64,000 bases of DNA, taken from positions 186,001 through 250,000 of the forward strand of contig NZ_JNXC01000002.1 of assembly GCF_000716595.1 (NCBI RefSeq), in the 5' to 3' direction. The stretch is from Saccharothrix sp. NRRL B-16314 (GTDB taxonomy: Bacteria > Actinomycetota > Actinomycetes > Mycobacteriales > Pseudonocardiaceae). A program made the translations under genes and the position numbers. The notes beneath the pieces were generated by a model. It searched no databases. It was not told the DNA's origin and saw only the letters and a list, made by a program, of their open reading frames with translations. The stretch's first letter is position 1, and each line of letters opens with the position of its first letter. Shown here piece after piece: positions 8,598 to 17,798 of the stretch.

Positions 8598-9638
8598 TCA
8601 GCCCGCGATGCGCCGCATGGCGTAGATGCTGCCCGGAGCTTCGAGCGACACGACCTTGACCGGGACGCCGTCGGTGGACGCGTGCACGACCCGACCGTTG
8701 TCCACCGCCATGCCGACGTGCATGCCGCCGTTGTAGATGATCAGGTCACCGGCCGTGACCTCACCGCGGCTGACCGCACGGCCCGCGCCCGCCTGACCGC
8801 CGGAGGTGCGCGGAATGGCCACACCGGCCGCCGCGTAGGCCTTCGACGTCAGCCCCGAGCAGTCCCAGAGGTTCGGGCCCGTCGCGCCGTACTGGTACAT
8901 GTCGCCGATCTGGTCCAGCGCGAACTGGAGGGCCTGACCCGCCGCACCGGCGGGCACGGCGACGTTGGGCGTCTCGCCCGGGTCGCGCAGGACGGTGCGC
9001 TCCTGCGCGGTCAGCCGGTTGAGCTGGGTCCTGACCTCGGTGACCTGGCCGTCCAGCTCGTTCTTGCGCTTCGTGAGGTCCTCGGCGATCCGGGCCGCCT
9101 CGTCGGTCGCCGCCTGTGCGGCGCCCTGTGCGGCGGCGGCCTTCTGGCGCGCGTCGTCAGCGGCGGCGACCGCACCGGAGAGCCGGTCGAGGGCTTCCTC
9201 GTTGTCCGAAGCCAGCACGCCGAGCGCCGACATGCGGTTCAGGAAGTCCTGCTGGGAGTCGGAGACCAGCAAGGCCGACAGCTGGTTGAACCGGGCGCCC
9301 TCGAACGACGCCTCGGTGAGCTTGTCGACCTGGACGCGGAAGTTCTCCTCGTCCACCTTCGCCTGGTCGCCGGCCTGGGTCGCCTGGGCGAGGGCGGCGT
9401 TCGCCTCGTCCAGCTTCGCCTGGTTGGCGGCGCGGTTCTCCTCCGCGCGCAGGACTTCTTCGTTGAGCTTGGTGGCCTGCTCGGCCAGTTCGTTGTACTT
9501 CTTCAGCGCCTCGGAGGCGTTCGCGGGGGTGTTCGGCTGGGCTCCGGCGGGTACGGGCAGTGCGCCCACCGCGGCAGCGGCCACCGCCGTGGCCGCCATC
9601 GCCCCGCGCAGGCCGCGCTTGAGTCGTTGCGACGCCAC
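8598..9638 (-). CDS. NlpC/P60 peptidoglycan endopeptidase (RipC-like)
   Basis: This secreted cell-wall hydrolase of 346 aa has a signal peptide ending at AGA-QP, near residue 34. A long Ala/Glu-rich coiled coil (about 40-215) is typical of the autoinhibitory or FtsX-contacting segment in RipC/PcsB-type enzymes. The C-terminal NlpC/P60 domain has catalytic Cys260 (WDCSGLT), His307 (MHVGMAV) and polar/His319 (HASTDG). The domain cleaves D-Glu/DAP bonds in stem peptides. Gene order matches Rv2190c. Start is GTG 9638 with GGAG 13 nt upstream. The long leader upstream may contain a c-di-AMP riboswitch (separate entry). Confidence 0.92.
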   Translation of the reverse strand: MASQRLKRGLRGAMAATAVAAAAVGALPVPAGAQPNTPANASEALKKYNELAEQATKLNEEVLRAEENRAANQAKLDEANAALAQATQAGDQAKVDEENFRVQVDKLTEASFEGARFNQLSALLVSDSQQDFLNRMSALGVLASDNEEALDRLSGAVAAADDARQKAAAAQGAAQAATDEAARIAEDLTKRKNELDGQVTEVRTQLNRLTAQERTVLRDPGETPNVAVPAGAAGQALQFALDQIGDMYQYGATGPNLWDCSGLTSKAYAAAGVAIPRTSGGQAGAGRAVSRGEVTAGDLIIYNGGMHVGMAVDNGRVVHASTDGVPVKVVSLEAPGSIYAMRRIAG

Positions 9639-9936
9639 AGTCGCGTGTGTCTCCTTCGTGTGAACCGCCTGCCGATCGGGCGCAGGGAGCAGCCCGACAA
9701 GTGACTCGTGATCGAGTTCCGGCTCGGCTCCCCGACAGGCCGATTCGGCGGTGAACCCGCGTCGCCGCCCAGGATGGACCGCATGCTCGCCGCGAGATCT
9801 CGGCTAGGTTACGAAAAGTGAGCCCCAGAGTCCACTGGCGGGGCAAGGAAATCGTTGCGGGAAACCGAGCGTTCCCAAACGGCCTAGCTGTGACCTGGTC
9901 GTGTGACCGCCGGTGGTGTTAAAAACACGATTCGTG
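9639..9936. other. 298-bp intergenic region, leader of the NlpC/P60 gene
   Basis: No coding sequence is supported here. The half nearest the NlpC/P60 gene contains the riboswitch candidate. Farther away lie TAACCTAG (minus strand, about 9808-9815), a possible -10-like stretch, and the small palindrome ACACGATTCGTGT at 9925-9937 that may end transcription of the NYN gene. Confidence 0.6.
9661..9755 (-). ncRNA. Candidate c-di-AMP (ydaO/yuaA-type) riboswitch upstream of the NlpC/P60 gene
   Basis: The transcribed leader (minus strand) has ACCGCC (9752-9747) able to pair with GGCGGT (9669-9664) as a closing P1. CGCCGAATC comes directly after the 5' arm, GGGGAGCCG follows, and CCTGCGCCCGATC precedes the 3' arm. 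These resemble the GCCGAAUC, GGGGAnCC and CCCGcACCCGA blocks of ydaO RNAs, which control rpf and NlpC/P60 genes in actinobacteria. The classic GACAGCUAACC block is not recognisable and the element is short (about 90 nt), so this is a candidate. GAAGGAG lies just after P1. Confidence 0.45.
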
Positions 9937-11295
9937 TCACACCCGGCCCAAACGTGCCAGCAGCACCGCGGACGGCACCGGGTGCGCGCCCCGCCGCCGG
10001 ACGGAATCGGCCACCGCCCGATCGGACGTCACCACGACGACCGGACGGCCCTCCGGCTCGGCCGTCACCAACGCCCTGATCACGTCGTCCGCCAACACGC
10101 CCGGATCACTGAACAGCACACGGACTCCGCGCGGCGCGGACGTCGGCACGGCCACCACTCCGGCGCCGTCGAACACCAACGTCACCTCCGCGCCGGTGCG
10201 CGCCGCCAACACGGCCAACTGGTGCACCAACCGGTCCCGCTGATCCGACAGCGACAGTTCCGGGTAGCCGGTCTTGGTCACGTTGTAGCCGTCCACGATC
10301 AAGTGGACGGCGGGCAGCGCCAGCAGCCGGTCCAACGCCGCCGGGTCCTCCACCCGCCCGACCGCGCCCTGCGCCGCGCTCGCGCCCCGGACGAGGTCCG
10401 CGGGCCGCGGGCCGGCGCCACCGAGGGCCAGCTCGCGGCGCAGGCCGTTCACCGCGCCGTCGAGGGTGTCGACGAGCAGCGCCAACCGCACCTCGTCGGC
10501 CTGACGGGCTTCCTTGGCCGACTGCCGCGCCACGTCGGCGTCCGCCACGGCCCGCTGCGCCTTGGCCCGCTCGTGCTCGGCGCGTTCGCGCTCGCGGTCC
10601 CGTTCGGCGGCCAACCGGCGCACCTCGGCGTCGGCGCCCGCCCGCACCCGTTCGACCTCGGCCGCCGCCGACTCGGCCCGGTCCTTGGCCTCGCGCAGCC
10701 GCACGCCCTGCTCCCGCAACCGCTTGCGGAGCCGTTCCAGCTCGACGTCGGCCTCCTCGCGGATCTTGTCCGCCACGCCGCCCGCCTCGGCCCGTTCCGC
10801 CTTCAGCCGCTCCAACTCCGCGTCGAGACGTTCCGCGCGCTGCACGGCGAGGTCGCGTTCGGACCGCAGCGACGCGTCCGCCGCACGCCGGCCGATCAGC
10901 TCGATGAGGTGCGCCGCGAGCTCGTCGCCCTGCAGGACCGCCGCCGCGCCGGCCGCCACCGGGTCCGGCGACGTGACCTCCAGCGCCGCCGGCCGGTTGC
11001 GCCGGAGCCACTCGACGACGGCGGCGCGGAAGTTCGAGGACGACTTCAAGCCGCTCAGCAACACCGGGCCGCCCAGCCGCGCGCGCTTCGTCGGCGCGAA
11101 CCTCGCCACCGCGCGAAGGGACTGCGGCACGTCGACCTTCGCCAAGTCCCCCAACGCATCCGCGCTCAGCTCGGCGAGCCGCGACCGCAGCGGCTCGGGC
11201 AGCGCGGACCAGTCCACAGTGGACTCGACGACCTGCTCGGGGTCCTCGCCCCCCAGGTCGTCGGCACTGTTCGCCGGCGCGATCGGGTCCTGCAT
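9937..11295 (-). CDS. YacP-like NYN-domain protein with central coiled coil
   Basis: The protein has three parts. A helical N-terminus (about 1-125) ends in an LKSSSNFRAAVVEWLRRNRP segment. A long charged Arg/Glu-rich coiled coil spans about 150-285. A C-terminal NYN/PIN-like domain begins at HLIVDGYN (Asp about 335) and includes VTLVFDGAG, ADDVIRAL and VVVTSDRAVAD, matching the acidic residues of YacP-type ribonucleases. An RNA-processing role is expected from the family. It is divergent from the exonuclease gene, with a 152-bp shared promoter region. The 452-aa size is normal for actinobacterial versions. Confidence 0.82.
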   Translation of the reverse strand: MQDPIAPANSADDLGGEDPEQVVESTVDWSALPEPLRSRLAELSADALGDLAKVDVPQSLRAVARFAPTKRARLGGPVLLSGLKSSSNFRAAVVEWLRRNRPAALEVTSPDPVAAGAAAVLQGDELAAHLIELIGRRAADASLRSERDLAVQRAERLDAELERLKAERAEAGGVADKIREEADVELERLRKRLREQGVRLREAKDRAESAAAEVERVRAGADAEVRRLAAERDRERERAEHERAKAQRAVADADVARQSAKEARQADEVRLALLVDTLDGAVNGLRRELALGGAGPRPADLVRGASAAQGAVGRVEDPAALDRLLALPAVHLIVDGYNVTKTGYPELSLSDQRDRLVHQLAVLAARTGAEVTLVFDGAGVVAVPTSAPRGVRVLFSDPGVLADDVIRALVTAEPEGRPVVVVTSDRAVADSVRRRGAHPVPSAVLLARLGRV

Positions 11296-11447
11296 CAGTA
11301 CAGGTTAAGGCCTCTCCCGGACTGCGCCCCCTCCGGCGTCGGCCCGTACCGCGAGGTCGCGGACGACCGGCGGCCGGGCGACCGGGCCCCGTCCGCGGAG
11401 CAGCGGACGTCAACATTGTCGGTGGTGGCGGATACCGTGCGCCCGCC

Positions 11448-13151
11448 ATGACTACTCAGCTCACGTTCGACGAACTGGGCACCCCGCTGCGCGAGGTCAC
11501 CTTCGTCGTGTTCGACCTGGAGACCACCGGCGGGCGGGCCGACGGTGACGCGATCACCGAGATCGGCGCGGTGAAGGTGCGCGGCGGGCGGGTGATCGGC
11601 GAGTTCGGGACGCTCGTCGACCCCGAACGCGGCATCCCGCCGCAGGTGGTGGCCCTGACCGGGATCACCGAGCTGATGGTGACCGGCGCGCCGCGGCTCG
11701 GCACGGTGCTGCCCGCGTTCCTCGAGTTCGCCGCCGGGGCGGTGCTGGTGGCGCACAACTCCGGCTTCGACGTCGGTTTCATCAAGGCCGCCTGCGCCCG
11801 CCACGGGTACCCGTGGCCCAAGCCGACCGTCGTCTGCACGGTGAAGCTCGCCCGTCGGGTGCTGAGCCGGGACGAGGCGCCGAGCTGCCGGCTGTCCGCG
11901 CTGGCGCACCTGTTCGGGGTGTCCGTGCAGCCGAACCACCGGGCGCTGATCGACGCCCGCGCGACCGTCGAGGTGCTGCACCACCTGCTGGAGCGGGTCG
12001 GGTCGGTCGGGGTGCACTCGCTGGAGGAGCTGGTCGCCTACCTGCCCGAGGTCACGCCGGCGCAGCGGCGCAAGCGGACGCTCGCCGCCGACCTGCCGTC
12101 CACTCCCGGCGTCTACCTGTTCCGCGGACCGTCCGAGGAGGTGCTGTACGTCGGCACGGCGTCCGACCTCCGGCGGCGCGTGCGGCAGTACTTCACCGCA
12201 AGCGAGGGTCGGAAGCGGCTGCGGGAGATGGTCTCGCTGGCGGTACGGGTGGACGCGGTGGAGTGCTCGCACCCGTTGGAGGCGGAGGTCCGGGAGCTGC
12301 GGCTGCTGACCGCGCACAAGCCGGCCTACAACCGGCGTTCCAAGAACCAGGGGCAGGCGTGGTGGCTCGTGCTGACCGAGGAGGCGTTCCCGCGCCTCTC
12401 CGTGGTCCGCACGCCCCGGGACGGCGCGCTCGGGCCGTTCCGGTCGCGGAGGCTCGCCGAGGCGGCCCTGGAGGCGATGTTGGAGGCCGTGCCGCTGAGG
12501 GCGTGCTCCCTGCGCATCCCGGCGCGCAACGCGTCCGCCACGCCGTGCGCGCTGCTGGAGTTGGAGCGGTGCAAGGCGCCGTGCGCGGGACGGCAGTCGG
12601 TGGACGAGTACTCCCCCGCCGCCGAGGCGTTCCGGCGGCTGGTCGGCGGGGCGGACGTGACGCCCCTGCACGGGCTCACCGCGCAGATCGACGCGCTGGC
12701 CGCCGCCCACCGCTTCGAGGACGCCGCCACCCGCCGTGACCGCATGTCGTCGTTGGTGCGTTCGCTGGATCGGGCGCAACGGCTCGCCGGCCTGGCCGCG
12801 CTGCCCGAGGTGGTGGCGGCGCGGCCCGACGGGTCCGGCGGGTGGGAGTTCGCCGTGGTGCGGCACGGGCGGTTGGCCTCGGCCGGGGTGGCGCGGCGCG
12901 GCGTGCGCCCGATGCCGGTGGTGGACGCGCTGGTGGCGTCCGCCGAGACGGTGATCCCGGGTGACGGTCCGCTGTTCGGCGCGCCCGCCGAGGAGGTCGG
13001 CGTGGTGCTGCGGTGGCTGGACCGGCCGGGCACCCGGCTCGTGCACTGCGAGCAGCCGTGGAGCTCGCCCGCGTTCGCCGCCGGTGCGTGGCGCGACTGG
13101 GTGGCGCGGGCAGAGGCCGGTCGCGACCAGTACCGGATGGCGGGCCACTAG
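11448..13151 (+). CDS. DEDD exonuclease fused to UvrC-like GIY-YIG endonuclease
   Basis: The 567-residue protein joins a DnaQ-like 3'-5' exonuclease domain (about 10-185; first metal motif VFDLETTGG with D23 and E25, HNSGFDVGF, and a final H-x4-D in NHRALIDA) to a GIY-YIG nuclease domain. The latter begins GVYLF at about 221, with LYVG at 233-236. It continues into a UvrC/Cho-like region and a UVR-like helix pair (HRFEDAATRRDRM). The same fusion occurs at this locus in mycobacteria (Rv2191). A DNA-repair function is inferred; it lacks the UvrC RNase-H-like C-terminal nuclease and the HhH domain. Confidence 0.9.
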   Translation: MTTQLTFDELGTPLREVTFVVFDLETTGGRADGDAITEIGAVKVRGGRVIGEFGTLVDPERGIPPQVVALTGITELMVTGAPRLGTVLPAFLEFAAGAVLVAHNSGFDVGFIKAACARHGYPWPKPTVVCTVKLARRVLSRDEAPSCRLSALAHLFGVSVQPNHRALIDARATVEVLHHLLERVGSVGVHSLEELVAYLPEVTPAQRRKRTLAADLPSTPGVYLFRGPSEEVLYVGTASDLRRRVRQYFTASEGRKRLREMVSLAVRVDAVECSHPLEAEVRELRLLTAHKPAYNRRSKNQGQAWWLVLTEEAFPRLSVVRTPRDGALGPFRSRRLAEAALEAMLEAVPLRACSLRIPARNASATPCALLELERCKAPCAGRQSVDEYSPAAEAFRRLVGGADVTPLHGLTAQIDALAAAHRFEDAATRRDRMSSLVRSLDRAQRLAGLAALPEVVAARPDGSGGWEFAVVRHGRLASAGVARRGVRPMPVVDALVASAETVIPGDGPLFGAPAEEVGVVLRWLDRPGTRLVHCEQPWSSPAFAAGAWRDWVARAEAGRDQYRMAGH

Positions 13152-13193
13152 CATGTGGGCGGTCGATACCCCGACGACTTGTGGAGGACCGCT

Positions 13194-13478
13194 GTGATCA
13201 CCGCGATCGTGCTGATCCAGGCCGCCGCCGAGAGCATTCCGGACGCGGCGCAGGCGATCGCCGACATCGAGGGCGTCACCGAGGTCTACTCGTGCGCCGG
13301 CGACGTCGACCTGATCGCCCTCGTCAAGGTCGCCAAGCACGAGGACCTCGCCGACCTGGTGCCCGGCCACATCTCCAAGGTGCCCGGCGTGCTGAACACC
13401 GACACCCACATCTCGTTCCGGTCGTACTCGAAGCGCGACACGGACGCGGCGTTCGCCATCGGCCTCGACGACGCCTGA
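13194..13478 (+). CDS. Lrp/AsnC ligand-binding (RAM) domain protein
   Basis: This is a stand-alone 94-aa effector-binding domain of the Lrp/AsnC family without the DNA-binding half. The beta-alpha-beta pattern is clear: ITAIVLIQAAAES, IEGVTEVYSCAGDVDLIALV, and LNTDTHISFRSYS. Such proteins oligomerise and bind amino acids. GTG 13194 is chosen because GGAGG lies 7 nt upstream; a start 39 nt earlier lacks this and has no conserved sequence. It follows the nuclease gene by 42 bp and probably shares its transcript. The stop codon merges into a 16-bp tandem repeat. Confidence 0.88.
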   Translation: MITAIVLIQAAAESIPDAAQAIADIEGVTEVYSCAGDVDLIALVKVAKHEDLADLVPGHISKVPGVLNTDTHISFRSYSKRDTDAAFAIGLDDA

Positions 13479-13547
13479 CCGCGTGGCCCGCTGACCGTGT
13501 GACCCGGTAACCGCGTGCCCGACTGACCGCGTGCCCGACTGACCGCG
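13479..13547. repeat. 16-bp tandem repeat, four units, directly after the Lrp-like gene
   Basis: Units start at 13479, 13495, 13511 and 13527. Units 3 and 4 are identical (CCGCGTGCCCGACTGA) and units 1-2 are diverged (CCGCGTGGCCCGCTGA and CCGTGTGACCCGGTAA). A fifth unit is cut after CCGCG. The array abuts the stop codon and lies between convergent genes. Confidence 0.9.
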
Positions 13548-13581
13548 GCTGCGAAGCACGCGCCCCGGCACGGCCGGCGGT

Positions 13582-14070
13582 TCAGCGCTCGCGCCGGAAC
13601 CACCCGTCGAGCGCGGTGAAGTCGGCCGCCGTCAGGCCCTGCCGCGGGTCGACCCGGTGCAGCAGCGCGCCGCCCCGGTGGTGCGCGGCCACCCACCTGC
13701 GGTCCGCGTCGGTGATCTCGTCGTCCACCCACGCGAAGCGACGACCGTCCGCCCAGTCGACCAGGGCGCGGGTCTTCCAGTGCAGGCCGGCGGGCTCGTC
13801 GTCCTCGGACGGCTCAGGCCACGCCACCACCGGGAGCGGCGGTAGACCGAGCCGCGGCGCGACGGCCTCGTTCGCCTCCTCCAACCACGTCGTCGCCCAG
13901 ACCAGCTCGCACGCCAACGCGGCCAACCTCGGCCCGTGACCGGGGTCGACCCTGGTCAGGAGCGGGTTCGCCGCGGCCGTCCCGTGAGTCGGGTATCCGG
14001 AACCGCCGAACGGGATGAGCGGTCCGTCCACGTCGAGGAAGAGCAGCGGACGCCGGTCCAGGCTGGGCAC
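13582..14070 (-). CDS. HAD-like hydrolase domain protein
   Basis: This short protein (162 aa) opens with the HAD motif I FLDVDGPL (D13, D15). It has a motif II-like ATTWLEEAN (Thr in WATTW) and an acidic motif IV-like AWVDDEITDAD. It has no obvious cap domain. Family members in actinobacteria are mostly uncharacterised and resemble the phosphatase domain of polynucleotide repair enzymes. The substrate is unknown. It is convergent with the Lrp-like gene and lies upstream of, and in the same direction as, the respiratory operon, but the qcrB terminator separates them. Confidence 0.8.
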   Translation of the reverse strand: MPSLDRRPLLFLDVDGPLIPFGGSGYPTHGTAAANPLLTRVDPGHGPRLAALACELVWATTWLEEANEAVAPRLGLPPLPVVAWPEPSEDDEPAGLHWKTRALVDWADGRRFAWVDDEITDADRRWVAAHHRGGALLHRVDPRQGLTAADFTALDGWFRRER

Positions 14071-14109
14071 CGCCGCACCCTAGCCCGCACACAGCCCTTC
14101 ACACGCGAA

Positions 14110-14140
14110 GAGGCCCCGCACCGGGCAGGTGCGGGGCCTC
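14110..14140 (-). terminator. Terminator of the ctaE-qcrCAB operon
   Basis: GAGGCCCCGCACC pairs perfectly with its complement across a 5-nt loop, 16 nt after the qcrB stop. No T-run is present. Confidence 0.8.
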
Positions 14141-14156
14141 TCCGACAGACGAACGA

Positions 14157-15827
14157 TCAGTCCTCGGGCTGCGACGGCTTGCCGGCCAGCTCGCCCGCGG
14201 GCTTGTTCTCGCCGGTCATGGAGTCGGCCGAGACGCCGCGCGCGGCACGCGCACGGGCCAGGGCTGCGGTCTCCTCCGGTGCGTCCGGGGTCAGGAAGCT
14301 GCCCGGAACCGGGTGGCCCGCCGAACCCAGCTTGTTCATCTTCTTCGGCACCGGAGCACCCTGGTACTCCAGGGCCAGCGGGTGGCCGTGCTCGTCCACC
14401 GGGCCGAGCGGCTGGTGGACCTCGATGAACTCGCCGTGCGGCAGGCGCTTGATGATGCCCGTCTCGACACCGTGCTCCAGCACCTCGCGGTCCGCGCGCT
14501 GCAGACCGATGCAGATGCGGTAGGTGATGAAGTACGCCATCGGTGGCACCAGGAGCATGCCGATCCGGCCCATCCACGTCATCGCGTTCAGCGAGATGTC
14601 GAACTTCATCGCGATGATGTCGTTGCCGCCCGAGAGCAGCAGCACCATGAAGTACGAGATCGCCATCGCACCCAGCGACGTCCGGACCGGCACGTCGCGC
14701 GGGCGCTGCAGCAGGTTGTGGTGCGCGTAGTCCTTGGTCAGCTTGCGCTCGATCCACGGGTACACCGCGGCGAGACCGGTCAGCAGCGGCAGGCCCAGGA
14801 GGAACGGCAGGAACGCCGCCGGCACCGTGTAGTTGCCCAGGTACAGCTCCCACGCGGGCCACAGCCGGATCAGGCCGTCGGTCCAGCCCATGTACCAGTC
14901 GGGCTGCACGCCCGCCGACACCTGCGCCGCGTTGTACGGGCCGAAGTTCCAGATCGGGTTGATCTGGAAGATGCCGCCCATGATCGCGGTGACGGCCACG
15001 ACGATGGCCAGGAAGCCGCCGCCCTTGGCCGCGAACACCGGCATGATGCGGACGCCGACGACGTTGCTCTCCTTGCGGCCCACACCCGGGAACTGCGTGT
15101 GCTTCTGGTACCAGACCAGGCCGAGGTGCACCGCGATGAGCGCCAGGATGATGCCCGGGATCACCAGGATGTGCAGCGTGTAGAGCCGCGGGATGATCTC
15201 CATCCCGGGGAACTCGCCGCCGAACGCCAGCCAGTTGATCCACGTGCCGACCACCGGGAACGAGATCAGCAGCGCCGCCATCACGCGCAGGCCCGTACCG
15301 GACAGCAGGTCGTCGGGGAGCGAGTAGCCGAGGAAGCCCTCGATCGCGCCCAGCATGAACAGCACGATGCCGATGACCCAGTTGATCTCACGCGGACGCC
15401 GGAAGGCGCCGGTGAAGAAGATCCGGAACATGTGCACCACGATCGCGCCCATGAACAGCAGGGCGGCCCAGTGGTGGACCTGGCGCACGAACAGGCCGCC
15501 GCGCACCTCGAACGAGATGTGCAGGGTCGACTCGAACGCCCGGGACATCTCGATGCCCTGGAGGTTCACGAAGCTGCCGTTGTAGACGACCTCCTCCATG
15601 GAGGGGTCGAAGAACAGCGCCAGGTAGGTGCCCGACAGCAACAGGATGATGAAGCTGTACAGCGCGATCTCGCCGAGCAGGAACGACCAGTGGGTCGGGA
15701 ACACCTTGTTCAGCTGTCGCCGCACGCCACCGGCCATGTGGTACCGGTCGTCAGCCCACTTCGCGGTGCCACCCGCGGCGCGGGAAATCAGGCCCTGCCG
15801 TTTCGTCGGCGTGGTGATTCCGCTCAT
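14157..15827 (-). CDS. qcrB: Cytochrome bc1 complex cytochrome b subunit
   Basis: This integral membrane subunit (556 aa) of the actinobacterial menaquinol:cytochrome c reductase carries two b hemes and the quinol-oxidation site. It has eight or more membrane helices, a haem-ligand His region ([44 protein letters not shown]), and the quinol-site motif as PDWY ([10 protein letters not shown]). The C-terminal extension past residue 460 is soluble and characteristic of actinobacteria. The start ATG overlaps the qcrA stop by 4 nt (ATGA), so the two are translationally coupled. It is the last gene of the operon and a terminator follows. Confidence 0.97.
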   Translation of the reverse strand: MSGITTPTKRQGLISRAAGGTAKWADDRYHMAGGVRRQLNKVFPTHWSFLLGEIALYSFIILLLSGTYLALFFDPSMEEVVYNGSFVNLQGIEMSRAFESTLHISFEVRGGLFVRQVHHWAALLFMGAIVVHMFRIFFTGAFRRPREINWVIGIVLFMLGAIEGFLGYSLPDDLLSGTGLRVMAALLISFPVVGTWINWLAFGGEFPGMEIIPRLYTLHILVIPGIILALIAVHLGLVWYQKHTQFPGVGRKESNVVGVRIMPVFAAKGGGFLAIVVAVTAIMGGIFQINPIWNFGPYNAAQVSAGVQPDWYMGWTDGLIRLWPAWELYLGNYTVPAAFLPFLLGLPLLTGLAAVYPWIERKLTKDYAHHNLLQRPRDVPVRTSLGAMAISYFMVLLLSGGNDIIAMKFDISLNAMTWMGRIGMLLVPPMAYFITYRICIGLQRADREVLEHGVETGIIKRLPHGEFIEVHQPLGPVDEHGHPLALEYQGAPVPKKMNKLGSAGHPVPGSFLTPDAPEETAALARARAARGVSADSMTGENKPAGELAGKPSQPED

Positions 15828-16948
15828 GACTTACGCTCCCAGAACGCCGGACCCACAGCCTCGATGAAGTCGCTGCGGGCAATCAAGTATCCGTCCTCGT
15901 CAACCGTGATGGGAAGCTGCGGGAGGGCACGAGTTGCCGGACCGAACCGCGGCTTGGCGTAGTGGAAGACGTCGAACTGCGACTGGTGGCAGGGGCAGAG
16001 CAGCAGGCCGGTCTGCTGCTCGTACAGCGAGGTCGGGCACCCGAGGTGCGTGCAGATCTTCGAGTACGCGTAGAAGTCGCCGTAGTTGAAGTCCTCCTGG
16101 CCCGCCCGCTTGACCACCGGCTGGTTCGGGCGCAGGCGGATGAGCATGACCGGGCTGTCGGCCCGCTTCAACGCGTGGACCAGGGCTTCTTCGTCCTCAC
16201 GCTCCGACTCGCGGAACGGGAACACCGTTTCGAAACCGCCGGCGTCCAGGTCCTCCGGACGCACCAGCGCGACCTCGTGGAAGTTGCCCGTGTGCCGGCG
16301 CAGGTAGACCTTCTCGCCGTTCTCGGACTTCCACGCGGTGTGCCACAGCGAGTCCTTCGAGTCGCTGTCCGCCCACGGGTTCTTGATCAGACCGCCGAGC
16401 GGGACGGCAGTGACGCCCAGGCCGAGCACGCCGATGCCGAGACCGGCGGTCTTCTTGATGAGCCCGCGACGGCCCAGGGTGGAGCGCTCGCCCGCGTCGG
16501 CCAGCTCGGCGATGATCGTGGCCTTGTCGACCTCGCTCGACCCGCCGTCGTGGCGCTGCTGGACGGCCAGCTCCTCCGGGATGAACTTCTTCGTGTACAG
16601 CAGGGCGCCGATGCCGACGGCCAGCACGGACAGGCCGAGCGTGAAGCCGATGACCGGCGTGTACAGGCTGTACAGGAGGTGGTTGGTGGAGTGCGGCGCC
16701 TCGTACTTCCACGGCCACCAGATGAACGCGACCAGGAACGCGAGGCCGGAGAGCGCGGAGATCAGGAACCACAGCGCGACCTGGCGCTCGGCGCGCTTCT
16801 CCGCGCGGGTGCCCTTGACCGGCCAGCGGTCCTCGTAGTGGACCAGCTCGACGCCGTCCATGCCGGCACCGAGCTTGACCAGCTCTTCCCGGCTCATCCC
16901 GGCGAGTTCCGCCTCGTCGGGCAGCTCGTTCGGCTTCACGCCGCTCAT
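15824..16948 (-). CDS. qcrA: Cytochrome bc1 complex Rieske iron-sulfur subunit
   Basis: This 374-aa Rieske protein has three N-terminal membrane helices (about 56-80, 92-118, 162-185), the actinobacterial arrangement. The 2Fe-2S ligands are C299 and H301 (CTHLGC) and C318 and H321 (CPCHQSQFD); C304 and C320 form the usual disulfide. It passes electrons from menaquinol to the dihaem cytochrome QcrC. ATG 16948 is chosen because it overlaps the qcrC stop (ATGA) and begins the conserved N-terminus; longer in-frame extensions run into qcrC. Confidence 0.97.
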   Translation of the reverse strand: MSGVKPNELPDEAELAGMSREELVKLGAGMDGVELVHYEDRWPVKGTRAEKRAERQVALWFLISALSGLAFLVAFIWWPWKYEAPHSTNHLLYSLYTPVIGFTLGLSVLAVGIGALLYTKKFIPEELAVQQRHDGGSSEVDKATIIAELADAGERSTLGRRGLIKKTAGLGIGVLGLGVTAVPLGGLIKNPWADSDSKDSLWHTAWKSENGEKVYLRRHTGNFHEVALVRPEDLDAGGFETVFPFRESEREDEEALVHALKRADSPVMLIRLRPNQPVVKRAGQEDFNYGDFYAYSKICTHLGCPTSLYEQQTGLLLCPCHQSQFDVFHYAKPRFGPATRALPQLPITVDEDGYLIARSDFIEAVGPAFWERKS

Positions 16949-17754
16949 GCCTTGGCTCCGATCCAGAGGGTCACGCCGATCAGGGCGGCGATACCCACGA
17001 TGAACGCGATCAGACCCTCCGATACCGGCCCGAGGCCGCCGAGGGGGGCGCCGCCGGGGTTGTTGTTCCCGTCGGTCACCGACTTGATGTAAGCGATGAT
17101 GTCTTCCTTCTCCTCCGGCGTGAGCTGCCGGTCGGAGAACTTCGGCATGTTCTGCGGACCCGTGAGCATCGCGGTGTACAGGTGCTCTTCGGACACGCCG
17201 TCGAGCTCGGGTGCGAACTTGCCGGACGACAGCGCCCCGCCGCGACCGGTGAAGTTGTGGCACGCCGCGCAGTTGAGCCGGAACAGCTCACCGCCTCGGG
17301 CCGGGTCCTCGCCGCGCAGCGCCTCGCCGCGCTCCTCGGGGGTCTGCGGGCCGCCGCCGCGGGACTGGATGAACGCGCCGAGCGCGTCCACCTCCTCCGG
17401 CGTGAACTTGGCGGGCTTGCGCTGGGCCTGCGCCTCCTGGCGCGCCATCGGCATGCGGCCCGAGGACACCTGGAAGTACACGGCCGCCTCGCCGACGCCG
17501 ATGAGGCTGGGGCCGCGGTCCTGGACGCCGTCCAGGTTGCTGCCGTGGCAGGTGATGCAGGCGTTGTTGTAGAGCTGCTCGCCCAGTCGCACCTGCGCCG
17601 GGTCGTCCTGCGCCTGGGCGGTCTGCGGCTGCGGCGCGAGGGCGCTGAACAGGAAACCGGCGGCCAGCAGCGCGAAGCCCAGCGCGAGCAGACCCGAGAT
17701 CCGCCTGCGCAGCTTCGTGCCGCGCTTCCGGGCCCGTGTGGTGTTGGTGGTCAT
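16945..17754 (-). CDS. qcrC: Cytochrome bc1 complex dihaem cytochrome c subunit
   Basis: The 269-aa protein has two class I haem-c domains, with CITCH at 66-70 and CAACH at 162-166. It has an N-terminal membrane anchor/signal (about 20-42) and a C-terminal helix (about 245-266). In actinobacteria the two haems pass electrons directly to the aa3 oxidase, replacing a soluble cytochrome c. It follows ctaE by 44 bp and overlaps qcrA by 4 nt. Confidence 0.97.
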   Translation of the reverse strand: MTTNTTRARKRGTKLRRRISGLLALGFALLAAGFLFSALAPQPQTAQAQDDPAQVRLGEQLYNNACITCHGSNLDGVQDRGPSLIGVGEAAVYFQVSSGRMPMARQEAQAQRKPAKFTPEEVDALGAFIQSRGGGPQTPEERGEALRGEDPARGGELFRLNCAACHNFTGRGGALSSGKFAPELDGVSEEHLYTAMLTGPQNMPKFSDRQLTPEEKEDIIAYIKSVTDGNNNPGGAPLGGLGPVSEGLIAFIVGIAALIGVTLWIGAKA

Positions 17755-17798
17755 GTGTGCGGCAACCCTTGCTGGTGTGAGTTCGGGGTTCGAGCTGG

